From assembly GCA_905236405.1 (NCBI GenBank), contig CAJOQB010000074.1, positions 1 to 6,535 of the forward strand: 6,535 nt of DNA, in the 5' to 3' direction. This stretch comes from an uncultured Bacteroidales bacterium. Its GTDB lineage: Bacteria > Bacteroidota > Bacteroidia > Bacteroidales > P3. The notes under the pieces are model-generated. The model saw only the letters and a program-made list of their open reading frames with translations. It ran no database searches and was not told the DNA's origin. This document shows, one piece after another, positions 1-6,386 of the stretch (positions within the stretch are counted from its first letter, which is position 1; each line of letters opens with the position of its first letter). The position numbers and the translations under genes were made by a program.

Positions 1-520
1 CGTGGTATACGGCCTGACGTTGGAGTCGAGCAACGGCGATTTCTGGTGGCAGACCAACGGGACCACGGCACCTTGGCAGGTGGAATGGGCTCGTGAAGGC
101 GAGGACTTCGACGCCGACCACCGGAGGGAATGCAACATCGCCTACACCAACTTGGCCGATGTGCTGCAGCACGGGGTGAACTACAGCATCCGTGTCCGTG
201 CCTACTGTCCTTTCGACACGGTGGAACACTACGGCCCTTGGACCCAACTGGACGGTTGCCAGATGGTGGGCATCGCCGATGTGCCGGAAGGTATACGACT
301 GGCGCTACACCCCAACCCTGCTCGCGAGAACTGCCTGGTGGAATGCGACAGGGTGATGCGGCAGGTCGAGGTGGTCGACATGAGCGGACGCATAGTCATG
401 ACGCTGTCGCCCGAGACGCTGTCGGTTCGGTTGGATGTCTCAGGCTTGTCCCGCGGACTCTACTTTGTGCGTGTGACTTGCGACGAGACGGTATGTAGCC
501 GCAGGATGATGGTGGAATAA
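1..520 (+). CDS. 3' end of a T9SS-exported FN3-domain protein (partial at 5' end)
   Basis: The reading frame is open from the window edge to TAA at 518-520. GTG at position 2 is an internal Val codon, not a start, because the protein is already inside a domain. Residues are numbered from that GTG codon. Residues 1 to about 85 look like the end of a fibronectin-III-like domain, with the F-strand signature YSIRVRAYC (Cys69) followed by GPWTQL. Residues 97-172 are a T9SS type A sorting domain: HPNP (103-106), DMSGR (126-130), LDVSGLSRGLYFVRV (144-158) and a final short strand. Such domains direct export across the outer membrane and are normally cleaved when cargo is anchored or released. The domain carries four Cys (111, 115, 160, 165) and ends in acidic VE rather than the usual basic tail. 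Most of the protein lies upstream, so its function cannot be judged; adhesin or secreted enzyme are both possible. The next gene follows after 16 bp. Confidence 0.9.
   Translation, partial: VVYGLTLESSNGDFWWQTNGTTAPWQVEWAREGEDFDADHRRECNIAYTNLADVLQHGVNYSIRVRAYCPFDTVEHYGPWTQLDGCQMVGIADVPEGIRLALHPNPARENCLVECDRVMRQVEVVDMSGRIVMTLSPETLSVRLDVSGLSRGLYFVRVTCDETVCSRRMMVE
290..517 (+). other. T9SS type A C-terminal sorting domain of the upstream gene
   Basis: This segment encodes residues 97-172 of the truncated protein. The family pattern is clear: an initial strand with PNP, a middle D-x-S-G-R turn, then the L-D-V-S-G-L-x-x-G-x-Y strand pair and a terminal strand (SRRMMVE). It shares the motif CDR-(V)M and the VSGL..GLY core with the sorting domain of the following gene, so the two are probably read by the same T9SS and are paralogous. 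Assignment is from motif recognition, not from a profile search. Confidence 0.88.
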
Positions 521-536
521 AAAAAACAAGGGCCAT
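521..536 (+). promoter_or_regulatory. Short A-rich spacer and translation leader
   Basis: Only 16 bp separate the TAA of the first gene from the ATG of the second. The spacer starts with seven purine-rich bases dominated by A and ends in GGGCCAT. There is no room for a promoter plus leader, so the second gene is probably co-transcribed with the first. An A-rich leader without a clear AGGAGG is normal for Bacteroidota, where ribosomes rely little on Shine-Dalgarno pairing. Confidence 0.4.
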
Positions 537-602
537 ATGGAAGCAAAGCACAAGATACTCGTTTGGCTGTCGCTGCTGTTCGCCATGCCCTGTGTGTGGG
601 GA
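537..602 (+). other. Signal peptide of the giant protein
   Basis: Residues 1-22 have a basic n-region (K4, H5, K6), a hydrophobic core ILVWLSLLFAM and a c-region PCVWG followed by Q23. Cleavage before Gln is common in Bacteroidota exported proteins. Cys19 does not sit in a convincing lipobox (the preceding residues are A-M-P), so signal peptidase I is more likely than lipoprotein processing. Confidence 0.85.
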
Positions 603-3600
603 CAGACGTTGAGCGATTACACCTTTGTCACCGGTACCGACAACCGATGGCTGGAACCGACCGACATGGTCGCCATCGGTGAGGGTATGGGTCAGTCGCT
701 CGCAGACACGATAACATGGAGCGCAATGGATACCATGGGGTTTCCGTTTCGATGGGGAGAGTGGGAATACACCCATTTTACAGTCAATGCCAACGCCTTG
801 ATGGTCTCTCTGGGTGACTGGCCTGTCTCGAGAGACGATGGGGATCACAAGAGAATATGGCCCTGTTTTGTCCCCTATACCAATATTGACTATATGTTGC
901 ATAAGAAAGCGGAATATGGCTGGGTGGGCACGGCACCCCATCGGGTGCTGGTGGTGACCTTCTCGCTGGCACCCGTGATGAGCTTTGCCAACCGTTACCG
1001 CTATCAACTGCAATTCCACGAAGACAGCAGCCAGGTTACCATGGTGTTCGACCCCTCGCCATCGTGGCCTCCAACATCGGCGATGTATGAAGAAAACGGA
1101 TATTACCATAGCCAAACGATAGTGAGCATAGACCGCTTCAATTTGGTTTCGGTGTATCAGCCTTTGAACAGTCAGGTTTCAACATTGATGAACAACGATG
1201 CCCCTTTCGACAGCGGTCGCTACTTCCAGTGGACTCTCCAGCCAAGACCCGCAACACCGGTGAGGCGTGTCCGTACCGAATATCTGGACCCTGTGTCGGT
1301 GACATTGCGTTGGGAGGAGGCCGGCACCTGTTACGACAGTACTACCACCTATTGGATTGTGCAGTACGGTACAGGCACGGAGTGGACCCCCAGTAATATG
1401 AACTCGGGTTTTGTGGACACGGTGTGGGAACCCCGTGTCGCCTTGACCAACCTCGTCCCAGATGTCACCTACCGTTTTTATATCAGTACAGTATACGACA
1501 GTGAGCATCGCAACACGCCCACAGTGACAGAGGTGAAGATGCCTGTCGCTCCACCCGTGACGGAACTGCCGTATGAATGCAATTTCGACTACGGCACGGA
1601 GGGCTGGACAATGATTCGCAACAGCGTAAACGGATGGACACCGTCCCGTGGGGGCTTGGAGGTGCTTACGGAAGGCGACACGGTCCTTGTCAGTAGTACA
1701 CAAGACAACAGCTATGCCTATCGCGACTTTTGGCTCGACACTGGGTATTACGCTCTCGATTTCGATTATTGTGAGAGACCTGGTCTGCCAACATTAAAAA
1801 TGGCCATGTACGGCAACGGCTATTTGCCCCAACGTCGCTCTTTGATGCCTTCGACACAGTTTGTCAAAGGGACAGCCGAGGGCAGCCTGCCTCCCACGAT
1901 GGAATATGAAAACTCATGGGACTACGAAGCAGACATGATCCCCCATCACTTGCCCTTTGTCATCGACACGCAGGGTTACTACCGGATAGTGTTCCATTAT
2001 CATGAACCAACCTTTGGTTCATATACGGTAATCCCTCCAAAAATCGACAACATTCGGCTGCGAAAAGTGTTGTGTCCCGAGCCAAGCAACTTCCGTGTCG
2101 TCCAGATGGACTCGAACAGCATCACGGTGCGATGGAACATGGACGACAGCAACAGCCTCTATCGTGTGGCGGCATACGGTTATGGATGGTCGCACACGGC
2201 GGTGGTCAACGACAGCACCTACACCTTTAACCTGATGCCGTCCAATATGTCCTACACCTTGAGCTTGAAACACCAATGCGGCGACAGCTTGTTCAGCGAC
2301 AGCCTGACGCTGCAAAGCCATACGCTGTGCGGATATGTCACCTCGTTGCCTTTCTACGAGGATTTCAACAGCTGGGAAGGGGAGATGCCGGTCTGCTGGG
2401 ATTCGATTCTTTTTAATCCCGGTTACATCAGTTGGAACTTTGAAAATCGTGTCTCGATACCCTATTATCAGTTGCAAAATGGAGTAGCATATGGTCAACT
2501 GACGATGCCGCGTATCGACATTGCGACGGACAATGTCTACCTGCGTTTCAAAGCACGGACAGTGGGCAGAGTGACAGAGGGCGAAAGGATGAGCATGGTG
2601 GTGGCCTCGAATCCTTTGGGAAGCCAGTGGACTGTCATCGACACCATCGAAATGGAGTGCACTTCATTGCATGGGTATCTTCCTTTATCGGACAATCCAT
2701 ACGAGGCCGACGGGTGGGAGGAATACGAGTTGCTGTTAGACGGGCTGCAACCTGGACAGAACCGCATCTCTTTTTGGCCGTCACACTTGTCGCAAACCCT
2801 TACACAGTTTTTTGGAAGAGAACGCTATCTACAAATCGACGATGTCATGCTGACCACGTCGCCTATCTGTCCGTCGGTCGACTCGCTGCAGGCGGTGTGG
2901 GTTGACTCCAACACATTCGAAGTCACCTGGACGGGTGGCAGCGAATCGTACGAGATGGCGGTGGTTCCCTACAGCGAGACACCGACAGAGCCTTTGTCGA
3001 GCTATGTCTTTGTGCAGACTCCCTATCTGACAACGGGTCTGCAGTATGGCCAAAGCTACCGGATATGGGTTCGCAGCGTGTGTGCGAACGGTGAGGTGTC
3101 GATAGGAAAGAGTGTGGTGATAACGGTGCCCGAAAACCTGACGAACTCGCCGCTGCCTTATATATGCCACTTTGACGACAGCACTGAGAACGCCCAATGG
3201 GTGACTCGCTGCACGAGAGTGTTGTCTTTCTCGCAGATTGCCAGCAGAAACCAATGGACGACGGGGTCGGCGGTGTGGTACGGTGACCACGACAACCTGT
3301 CGATGTATGTCAGCAACGACGGTGGCTTGCACAACACCTACGACAACAGTCCGGAAGGAAGGCTGTTGGGATATAGGACTTTCCGTCTCGACACCGGCAG
3401 CTACAACGTGCAGTTTGCCTATCGTTACAATGGGGCAACCAACCATAGGCTATCGGCGTATGTGCAACGTCTGCCCACCAATCCCAACGACTGGGAAAGC
3501 AACCGTATCGAACTGCAGACGCTACAACGCACCACCGCCTGGAATGTGATACGGGATTCGTTCCACATTGACGAGGAGGGATTCTACCGCCTGATGTTCT

Positions 3601-6305
3601 GTTGGCAGATAAGCGGCGATGCGGATGCTATCCCGCCTGCCGCGGCTGTCGACGATGTGGTGCTCACGACAAACGCCTGTATGCCTCCGTCGACGATGAC
3701 GCTGGTCGACCAGCAGGAACACAGTATAGGTCTGACGTGGCCTGCTGCCGACGCTCAGGCATGGTACTTGACCATCGAGGACGAATGGCAAGTGGTGGCC
3801 GACACCACGGTATACAACAATGCGGTGACTTTCGCAGGGCTGTCGGGCAGCAGGGAATACACGGTGACGGTATATCCTTTGTGTGGCGAGGGTACCCAGC
3901 CGGCATTGTTCCGACAGTTCCTCTTCATGACGGCTTGTGGCACCATCACCGATTTGCCGTACAACCAGTATTTCGCTCATTCGGAGTATGCCACCCAGTT
4001 GTCTGCCTGTTGGACGCGTCTTCATGCCAACGGTGTCTCCCCCAGGGTGCAGACATCGAGCCAGACGTTGGAATTCAACAGCAACGTGGCGGCTGGCATA
4101 TGGTCGCCTCGTATGGGGATGGCGTTGGACTCGCTGAGGGTCACGTTCTCTTGGCTCGACAGGGGCAGCCGCGACACGTTGCGTATCTATGCTGCCGACA
4201 CGCTGACGCAAATAGGCGACAATGGTACAACGGGGATTGTATCCTCGCTGCAGTTGGTGGCCGAGGTGGTGTCGACGAGGTCGGGCGTTTATCGTACCGA
4301 GTCGGTCGACTTGTCGTTGGCGGAGGCCACAGGACACTATCTGCTTTTCTATGTGCCAGCCCAAGGAGGAATCTCGATATCGTCGATAGTCATCGACTGG
4401 GGACCTGACTGTGGTAGGATACACCGTCCGACGGTGGTGGAACATGACGCCGAGAGTGTCACTATCGATTGGTTCGACCGTCACAACTCTTCGTGGATGG
4501 TGGCTTACGCCACGGTGGGCACTCCGATGTACAGAGCCCAGACGATGACGGTCGGCCAACACCCCTGCACCATCACGTCGCTCGATCCTGCCACTCCATA
4601 CTATTTCAAGGTCAGACCTTTGTGCGACGGGGCAACGGCGGGCGTGTGGAGCGATTCGGTGGCCATAACCACCGAGTTCTGCAACGGCGCTTACAGCACC
4701 ATTGGTCAGCATAACTACTCTATTGCCAACTATCCCGTTACGTGCGGATCGACTCGTTCGCTGGACCAAATCATCATCGACAGTGCTTGGTTCCGTACAG
4801 GGCATACCATCGACGGGGTGGCGTTCAAGGTGAAAAACAGTACCATTTGCGGTGGCTTGTTGTCGGATGCAATGGTCTATATGGCACACACCGACAAGGA
4901 TGTCTTCCTCAGCGACACCGACTATGTGCGTCTGTCGCTCCCTTCACAGCAGTTGGTATGCCACGGTATCAGCTATATCGATACGGGATGGTGCAACATC
5001 CCGTTCGACACGCCCTTTGAATGGGACGGCCACAGCAATGTGGTCCTCTCGGTGTACCGGTTCACACTGGACGAGAACGATATGACGACGAGTGCCGATG
5101 CCATCGCCGCCACACAGAGGCCATCCTATCAAAGAATCCGTTGTAGCGACTATTCATATTCCGAGATAGAGACGCTCTATCATCGGACGGGTATCCGTTC
5201 ACGGCTTTATCCCCACCTGCGTCTCATCAGCTGCAACCCCTGCATGTCGCCGCAACTGGTGGAGGTTGACGCTTCGTCGTATGTGGCTGCTTTGCGATGG
5301 CACCCTACAGGGGCGACAAGCTACGAGGTGTGGTGGCGTGAGACGGAAGGAGGACAGTGGCATCAGCAGTCGGTGAACGACACCATCCTGCTGTTGACAG
5401 GGCTGCTCCCCGATGTCCAGTACCAATACCGTGTGCGAAGCCTGTGCGACGAGGACGAGGTGTCGCCTTGGTCGGAGGCTGCGTTCAGCACCATCGATGC
5501 TCCTTGCCTGCCGCCGACGTCGTTGACGGTCGGTGTGTCGGCGGGCACGGCAACGTTCGAATGGTCGGGCGATGAGGCGGGTGCCTACTATCGTCTACAT
5601 CTTTTCAACACGATCGATAACATGTACCGCTACACCACTTCGTCACAGGTGGTGATACACAACTTGGTGCAAGGCCGTGTATACTATGCTGCCGTGCAAC
5701 GCCTTTGTGTCGACACCTTGGTGATGAGCCCGTGGAGCGACACCATTGTGTTCCAAATGGAGGACTGCGACACGGTACGGGGTTTGCACGTAGTGTCGCT
5801 GTCGCAGGGTAGTGCCATCATTGGGTGGGACCCGTTCGAAGAAGGGACGGGCATCACCGAGGTCAAATATGGTTATCATGGTTTCCCTGTAGGCGAGGAG
5901 CTGGGTCGCTATGTCACATCGGACAATACGGTGCTGTTGGAGGGGCTGCTGTCGGGTGTGGATTACGATGTGTTTGCCCGTCACTATTGCCAGTCGAACA
6001 TGGTGGGCAACTGGGTGGGTGTCTCGTTCACGTCTCTTGTGGAGATAGAGGACATCGTGCGGGATATGGAGATGTTAGTCTTCCCCAATCCCACCCGCGA
6101 CAGGCTCACCATCCGCTGTGACCGTATGGGCGACGGCCCCTCCACGCTGACGCTCTATTCGTCCGATGGCCGTCGTATGTACGAGGGCCGCTGCTCGGCG
6201 ACGGAACACGTGGTCGATGTCTCGGGCTTGCCACAGGGTCTCTACCTGCTGAGGGTGGTAACCCCCTCGGGTGTCGCCCTCCGTCGGGTGGTGGTGAAAA
6301 GATAG
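537..6305 (+). CDS. Giant T9SS-exported multidomain protein with FN3-like and jelly-roll domains (putative adhesin)
   Basis: A complete 1922-residue protein. ATG 537 is preferred because it yields a signal peptide (residues 1-22, MEAKHK then a hydrophobic stretch and VWG|Q). Domains in order: N-terminal beta-sandwich 25-235; FN3-like 1, 239-335; jelly-roll 341-510; FN3-like 2, 513-596; jelly-roll 598-776; FN3-like 3, 778-866; jelly-roll 871-1046; FN3-like 4, 1048-1132; jelly-roll 1134-1290; FN3-like 5, 1292-1381; a different sandwich 1382-1568; FN3-like 6, 7 and 8 at 1569-1654, 1657-1741 and 1744-1834; T9SS type A sorting domain 1840-1922. Three of the four jelly-rolls end in an I/V-D-D/N-V/I-type motif, as in gingipain cleaved-adhesin and MAM-like domains. 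No protease, glycosidase or other catalytic signature was seen, so binding or adhesion is the likeliest role, by inference. The mature protein has 36 Cys in a regular pattern, suggesting disulfides after Sec export. It probably shares an operon with the upstream T9SS cargo gene. The ligand is unknown. Confidence 0.93.
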   Translation: MEAKHKILVWLSLLFAMPCVWGQTLSDYTFVTGTDNRWLEPTDMVAIGEGMGQSLADTITWSAMDTMGFPFRWGEWEYTHFTVNANALMVSLGDWPVSRDDGDHKRIWPCFVPYTNIDYMLHKKAEYGWVGTAPHRVLVVTFSLAPVMSFANRYRYQLQFHEDSSQVTMVFDPSPSWPPTSAMYEENGYYHSQTIVSIDRFNLVSVYQPLNSQVSTLMNNDAPFDSGRYFQWTLQPRPATPVRRVRTEYLDPVSVTLRWEEAGTCYDSTTTYWIVQYGTGTEWTPSNMNSGFVDTVWEPRVALTNLVPDVTYRFYISTVYDSEHRNTPTVTEVKMPVAPPVTELPYECNFDYGTEGWTMIRNSVNGWTPSRGGLEVLTEGDTVLVSSTQDNSYAYRDFWLDTGYYALDFDYCERPGLPTLKMAMYGNGYLPQRRSLMPSTQFVKGTAEGSLPPTMEYENSWDYEADMIPHHLPFVIDTQGYYRIVFHYHEPTFGSYTVIPPKIDNIRLRKVLCPEPSNFRVVQMDSNSITVRWNMDDSNSLYRVAAYGYGWSHTAVVNDSTYTFNLMPSNMSYTLSLKHQCGDSLFSDSLTLQSHTLCGYVTSLPFYEDFNSWEGEMPVCWDSILFNPGYISWNFENRVSIPYYQLQNGVAYGQLTMPRIDIATDNVYLRFKARTVGRVTEGERMSMVVASNPLGSQWTVIDTIEMECTSLHGYLPLSDNPYEADGWEEYELLLDGLQPGQNRISFWPSHLSQTLTQFFGRERYLQIDDVMLTTSPICPSVDSLQAVWVDSNTFEVTWTGGSESYEMAVVPYSETPTEPLSSYVFVQTPYLTTGLQYGQSYRIWVRSVCANGEVSIGKSVVITVPENLTNSPLPYICHFDDSTENAQWVTRCTRVLSFSQIASRNQWTTGSAVWYGDHDNLSMYVSNDGGLHNTYDNSPEGRLLGYRTFRLDTGSYNVQFAYRYNGATNHRLSAYVQRLPTNPNDWESNRIELQTLQRTTAWNVIRDSFHIDEEGFYRLMFCWQISGDADAIPPAAAVDDVVLTTNACMPPSTMTLVDQQEHSIGLTWPAADAQAWYLTIEDEWQVVADTTVYNNAVTFAGLSGSREYTVTVYPLCGEGTQPALFRQFLFMTACGTITDLPYNQYFAHSEYATQLSACWTRLHANGVSPRVQTSSQTLEFNSNVAAGIWSPRMGMALDSLRVTFSWLDRGSRDTLRIYAADTLTQIGDNGTTGIVSSLQLVAEVVSTRSGVYRTESVDLSLAEATGHYLLFYVPAQGGISISSIVIDWGPDCGRIHRPTVVEHDAESVTIDWFDRHNSSWMVAYATVGTPMYRAQTMTVGQHPCTITSLDPATPYYFKVRPLCDGATAGVWSDSVAITTEFCNGAYSTIGQHNYSIANYPVTCGSTRSLDQIIIDSAWFRTGHTIDGVAFKVKNSTICGGLLSDAMVYMAHTDKDVFLSDTDYVRLSLPSQQLVCHGISYIDTGWCNIPFDTPFEWDGHSNVVLSVYRFTLDENDMTTSADAIAATQRPSYQRIRCSDYSYSEIETLYHRTGIRSRLYPHLRLISCNPCMSPQLVEVDASSYVAALRWHPTGATSYEVWWRETEGGQWHQQSVNDTILLLTGLLPDVQYQYRVRSLCDEDEVSPWSEAAFSTIDAPCLPPTSLTVGVSAGTATFEWSGDEAGAYYRLHLFNTIDNMYRYTTSSQVVIHNLVQGRVYYAAVQRLCVDTLVMSPWSDTIVFQMEDCDTVRGLHVVSLSQGSAIIGWDPFEEGTGITEVKYGYHGFPVGEELGRYVTSDNTVLLEGLLSGVDYDVFARHYCQSNMVGNWVGVSFTSLVEIEDIVRDMEMLVFPNPTRDRLTIRCDRMGDGPSTLTLYSSDGRRMYEGRCSATEHVVDVSGLPQGLYLLRVVTPSGVALRRVVVKR
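609..1241 (+). other. N-terminal beta-sandwich domain
   Basis: Residues 25-235 contain the pattern MGFPFRWGEWEYTHFTV (67-83) followed by N-x-N-A-L-M-V-S-L-G. This resembles the 'GFxFxFxGxxYTxxxVxxNGxLxLG' pattern often found at the N terminus of Bacteroidota T9SS cargo proteins. A second conserved-looking stretch is HRVLVVTFSLAP (135-146), followed by the strand YRYQLQFHEDSSQVTMVFD. The domain holds one Cys (110). The function of such domains is not established; a structural cap or a binding module is plausible. Confidence 0.55.
1557..3131 (+). repeat. Super-repeat half 1: jelly-roll A, FN3, jelly-roll B, FN3 (residues 341-865)
   Basis: The half begins with LPYECNF (344-350). The type A jelly-roll contains a WLDTGYYALDF strand (399-409), GYYRIVF (480-486) and closes with IDNIRLRK. 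The type B jelly-roll begins CGYVTSLPFYEDF (598-610), has PVCW (618-621) and closes IDDVMLTT (767-774). Each jelly-roll is followed by an FN3-like domain starting with Cys (513 and 778). The same order and subtype motifs recur in the next half. The repeat is visible at protein level; the DNA has diverged too far for long identical runs. Confidence 0.65.
2002..2022 (+). repeat. Perfect 9-bp inverted repeat with 3-nt loop inside the coding region
   Basis: ATGAACCAA (2002-2010) and TTGGTTCAT (2014-2022) are exact reverse complements separated by CCT. In mRNA this would form a compact hairpin within the codons for residues around 489-495, at the end of the first jelly-roll. There is no T-tract after it, so it is not an intrinsic terminator. 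It may be a chance product of codon choice. Confidence 0.5.
3147..4676 (+). repeat. Super-repeat half 2: jelly-roll A, FN3, jelly-roll B, FN3 (residues 871-1380)
   Basis: The half begins with LPYICHF (873-879), against LPYECNF in half 1. Type A motifs recur: FRLDTGSYNVQF (949-960), GFYRLMF (1015-1021) and VDDVVLTT (1038-1045). Type B motifs recur: CGTITDLPYNQYF (1134-1146) and SACW (1156-1159). The offsets between halves are 529 residues for type A and 536 for type B. In the second type B domain the closing motif has decayed to ISSIVIDW. Confidence 0.65.
4680..5240 (+). other. Distinct Cys-containing beta-sandwich domain (residues 1382-1568)
   Basis: This block breaks the alternating pattern. 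Recognisable landmarks are NYSIANYPVTCGS, a strand IIIDSAWFRTGHTIDGVAFKV, then a D-A-M-V-Y-M-A-H-T-D segment (1444-1453), GWCNIPFDTPFEWDG (1484-1498) and NVVLSVYRFT. The pattern 'IYM..T....F', followed by 'GW..I.FDTPF.YDG..NLLI.V', is typical of a beta-sandwich seen in many secreted Bacteroidota proteins next to FN3 domains. It contains C1382, C1403, C1438, C1475, C1486, C1536 and C1566, denser than elsewhere. I cannot name a ligand. Confidence 0.55.
5241..6038 (+). repeat. Tandem array of three FN3-like domains (residues 1569-1834)
   Basis: Three consecutive domains start at C1569, C1657 and C1744. Each has a B-strand Trp 19-20 residues after that Cys (W1588, W1676, W1764), a G/L-x-x-G/P-V-x-Y turn before the F strand, and an F-strand Cys (VRSLC 1637, VQRLC 1724, ARHYC 1818). 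Domains 6 and 7 continue with SPWS. Such arrays usually act as spacers that hold binding modules away from the cell surface; here they lie between the binding-type modules and the sorting domain. Confidence 0.75.
6054..6302 (+). other. T9SS type A C-terminal sorting domain of the giant protein
   Basis: Residues 1840-1922 show the full family pattern: LVFPNPTRDRLTIR (1847-1860), LYSSDGRRMYEG (1873-1884), VVDVSGLPQGLYLLRVV (1892-1908), then a last strand ending in basic VVVKR. The domain is preceded by a polar linker (VEIEDIVRDMEM). It predicts T9SS export with removal of the domain by the sortase-like PorU, then either A-LPS anchoring or release, on the basis of established knowledge of the pathway. 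Confidence 0.93.
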
Positions 6306-6333
6306 GAGGCAACGCTGCTTTTATTAAAATAAA

Positions 6334-6364
6334 TTCGATACATAATAAAAAATGCGTATTTTTG
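6334..6364 (+). promoter_or_regulatory. Bacteroidota-type promoter (sigma-ABfr) for the downstream gene
   Basis: TATTTTTG at 6357-6364 matches the -7 consensus TAnnTTTG perfectly and is followed by C. TTCG at 6334-6337 is a one-mismatch -33 element (TTTG) at a 19-bp spacing, within the usual range. Transcription would start near 6369-6372, giving a leader of about 15-18 nt. It lies in the only AT-rich stretch of the window. This separates the third gene from the upstream operon. Confidence 0.75.
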
Positions 6365-6384
6365 CAACATTGTAAATAATACGC
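6354..6384 (+). promoter_or_regulatory. Dyad symmetry straddling the promoter core
   Basis: GCGTATT (6354-6360) is the exact reverse complement of AATACGC (6378-6384), with a 17-nt spacer. The left arm covers the start of the -7 box and the right arm ends 2 nt before the ATG. The expected transcription start lies between the arms, so it would act as DNA (operator) rather than as an RNA hairpin. With 7-bp arms it could be chance. Confidence 0.3.
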
Positions 6385-6386
6385 CT

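Noticed and set aside
2..4. GTG at the window edge as a start codon for a 172-residue protein
   Set aside because: It falls inside a fibronectin-like domain with no signal peptide, although a T9SS sorting domain requires one. The gene simply continues upstream.
537..605. Lipoprotein signal peptide using Cys19
   Set aside because: The residues before Cys19 (A-M-P) do not fit a lipobox, and a T9SS sorting domain at the other end fits signal peptidase I processing.
396..1115. Minus-strand frame of 239 codons overlapping the junction of the first two genes
   Set aside because: The sense frames on both sides have clear domains (sorting domain, signal peptide), while this product shows no recognisable motif.
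3522..4889. Long open frame of 455 codons on the minus strand, plus many shorter antisense frames
   Set aside because: It lies wholly inside the giant gene, its product is dominated by Arg and His in low-complexity-like order, and it has no signal peptide, domain or leader. It is explained by the GC-rich codon use (frequent GAC, TCG, GTG) of the sense gene.
537..6305. Protease or glycosidase activity in the giant protein
   Set aside because: Large T9SS proteins are often enzymes, but I found no catalytic motif (such as HExxH, GxSxG or gingipain-like His/Cys segments). All segments read as beta-sandwich modules.
6306..6322. Possible intrinsic terminator after the giant gene
   Set aside because: The best hairpin (GCA/TGC around ACGC) has only three Watson-Crick pairs plus G-U and A-U extensions that use up the T-tract. 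It is too weak to call.
6352..6375. Tiny frame MRIFATL upstream of the third gene as a leader peptide
   Set aside because: Its ATG and first codons overlap the -7 promoter element and lie upstream of the predicted transcription start, so it would not be in the mRNA.
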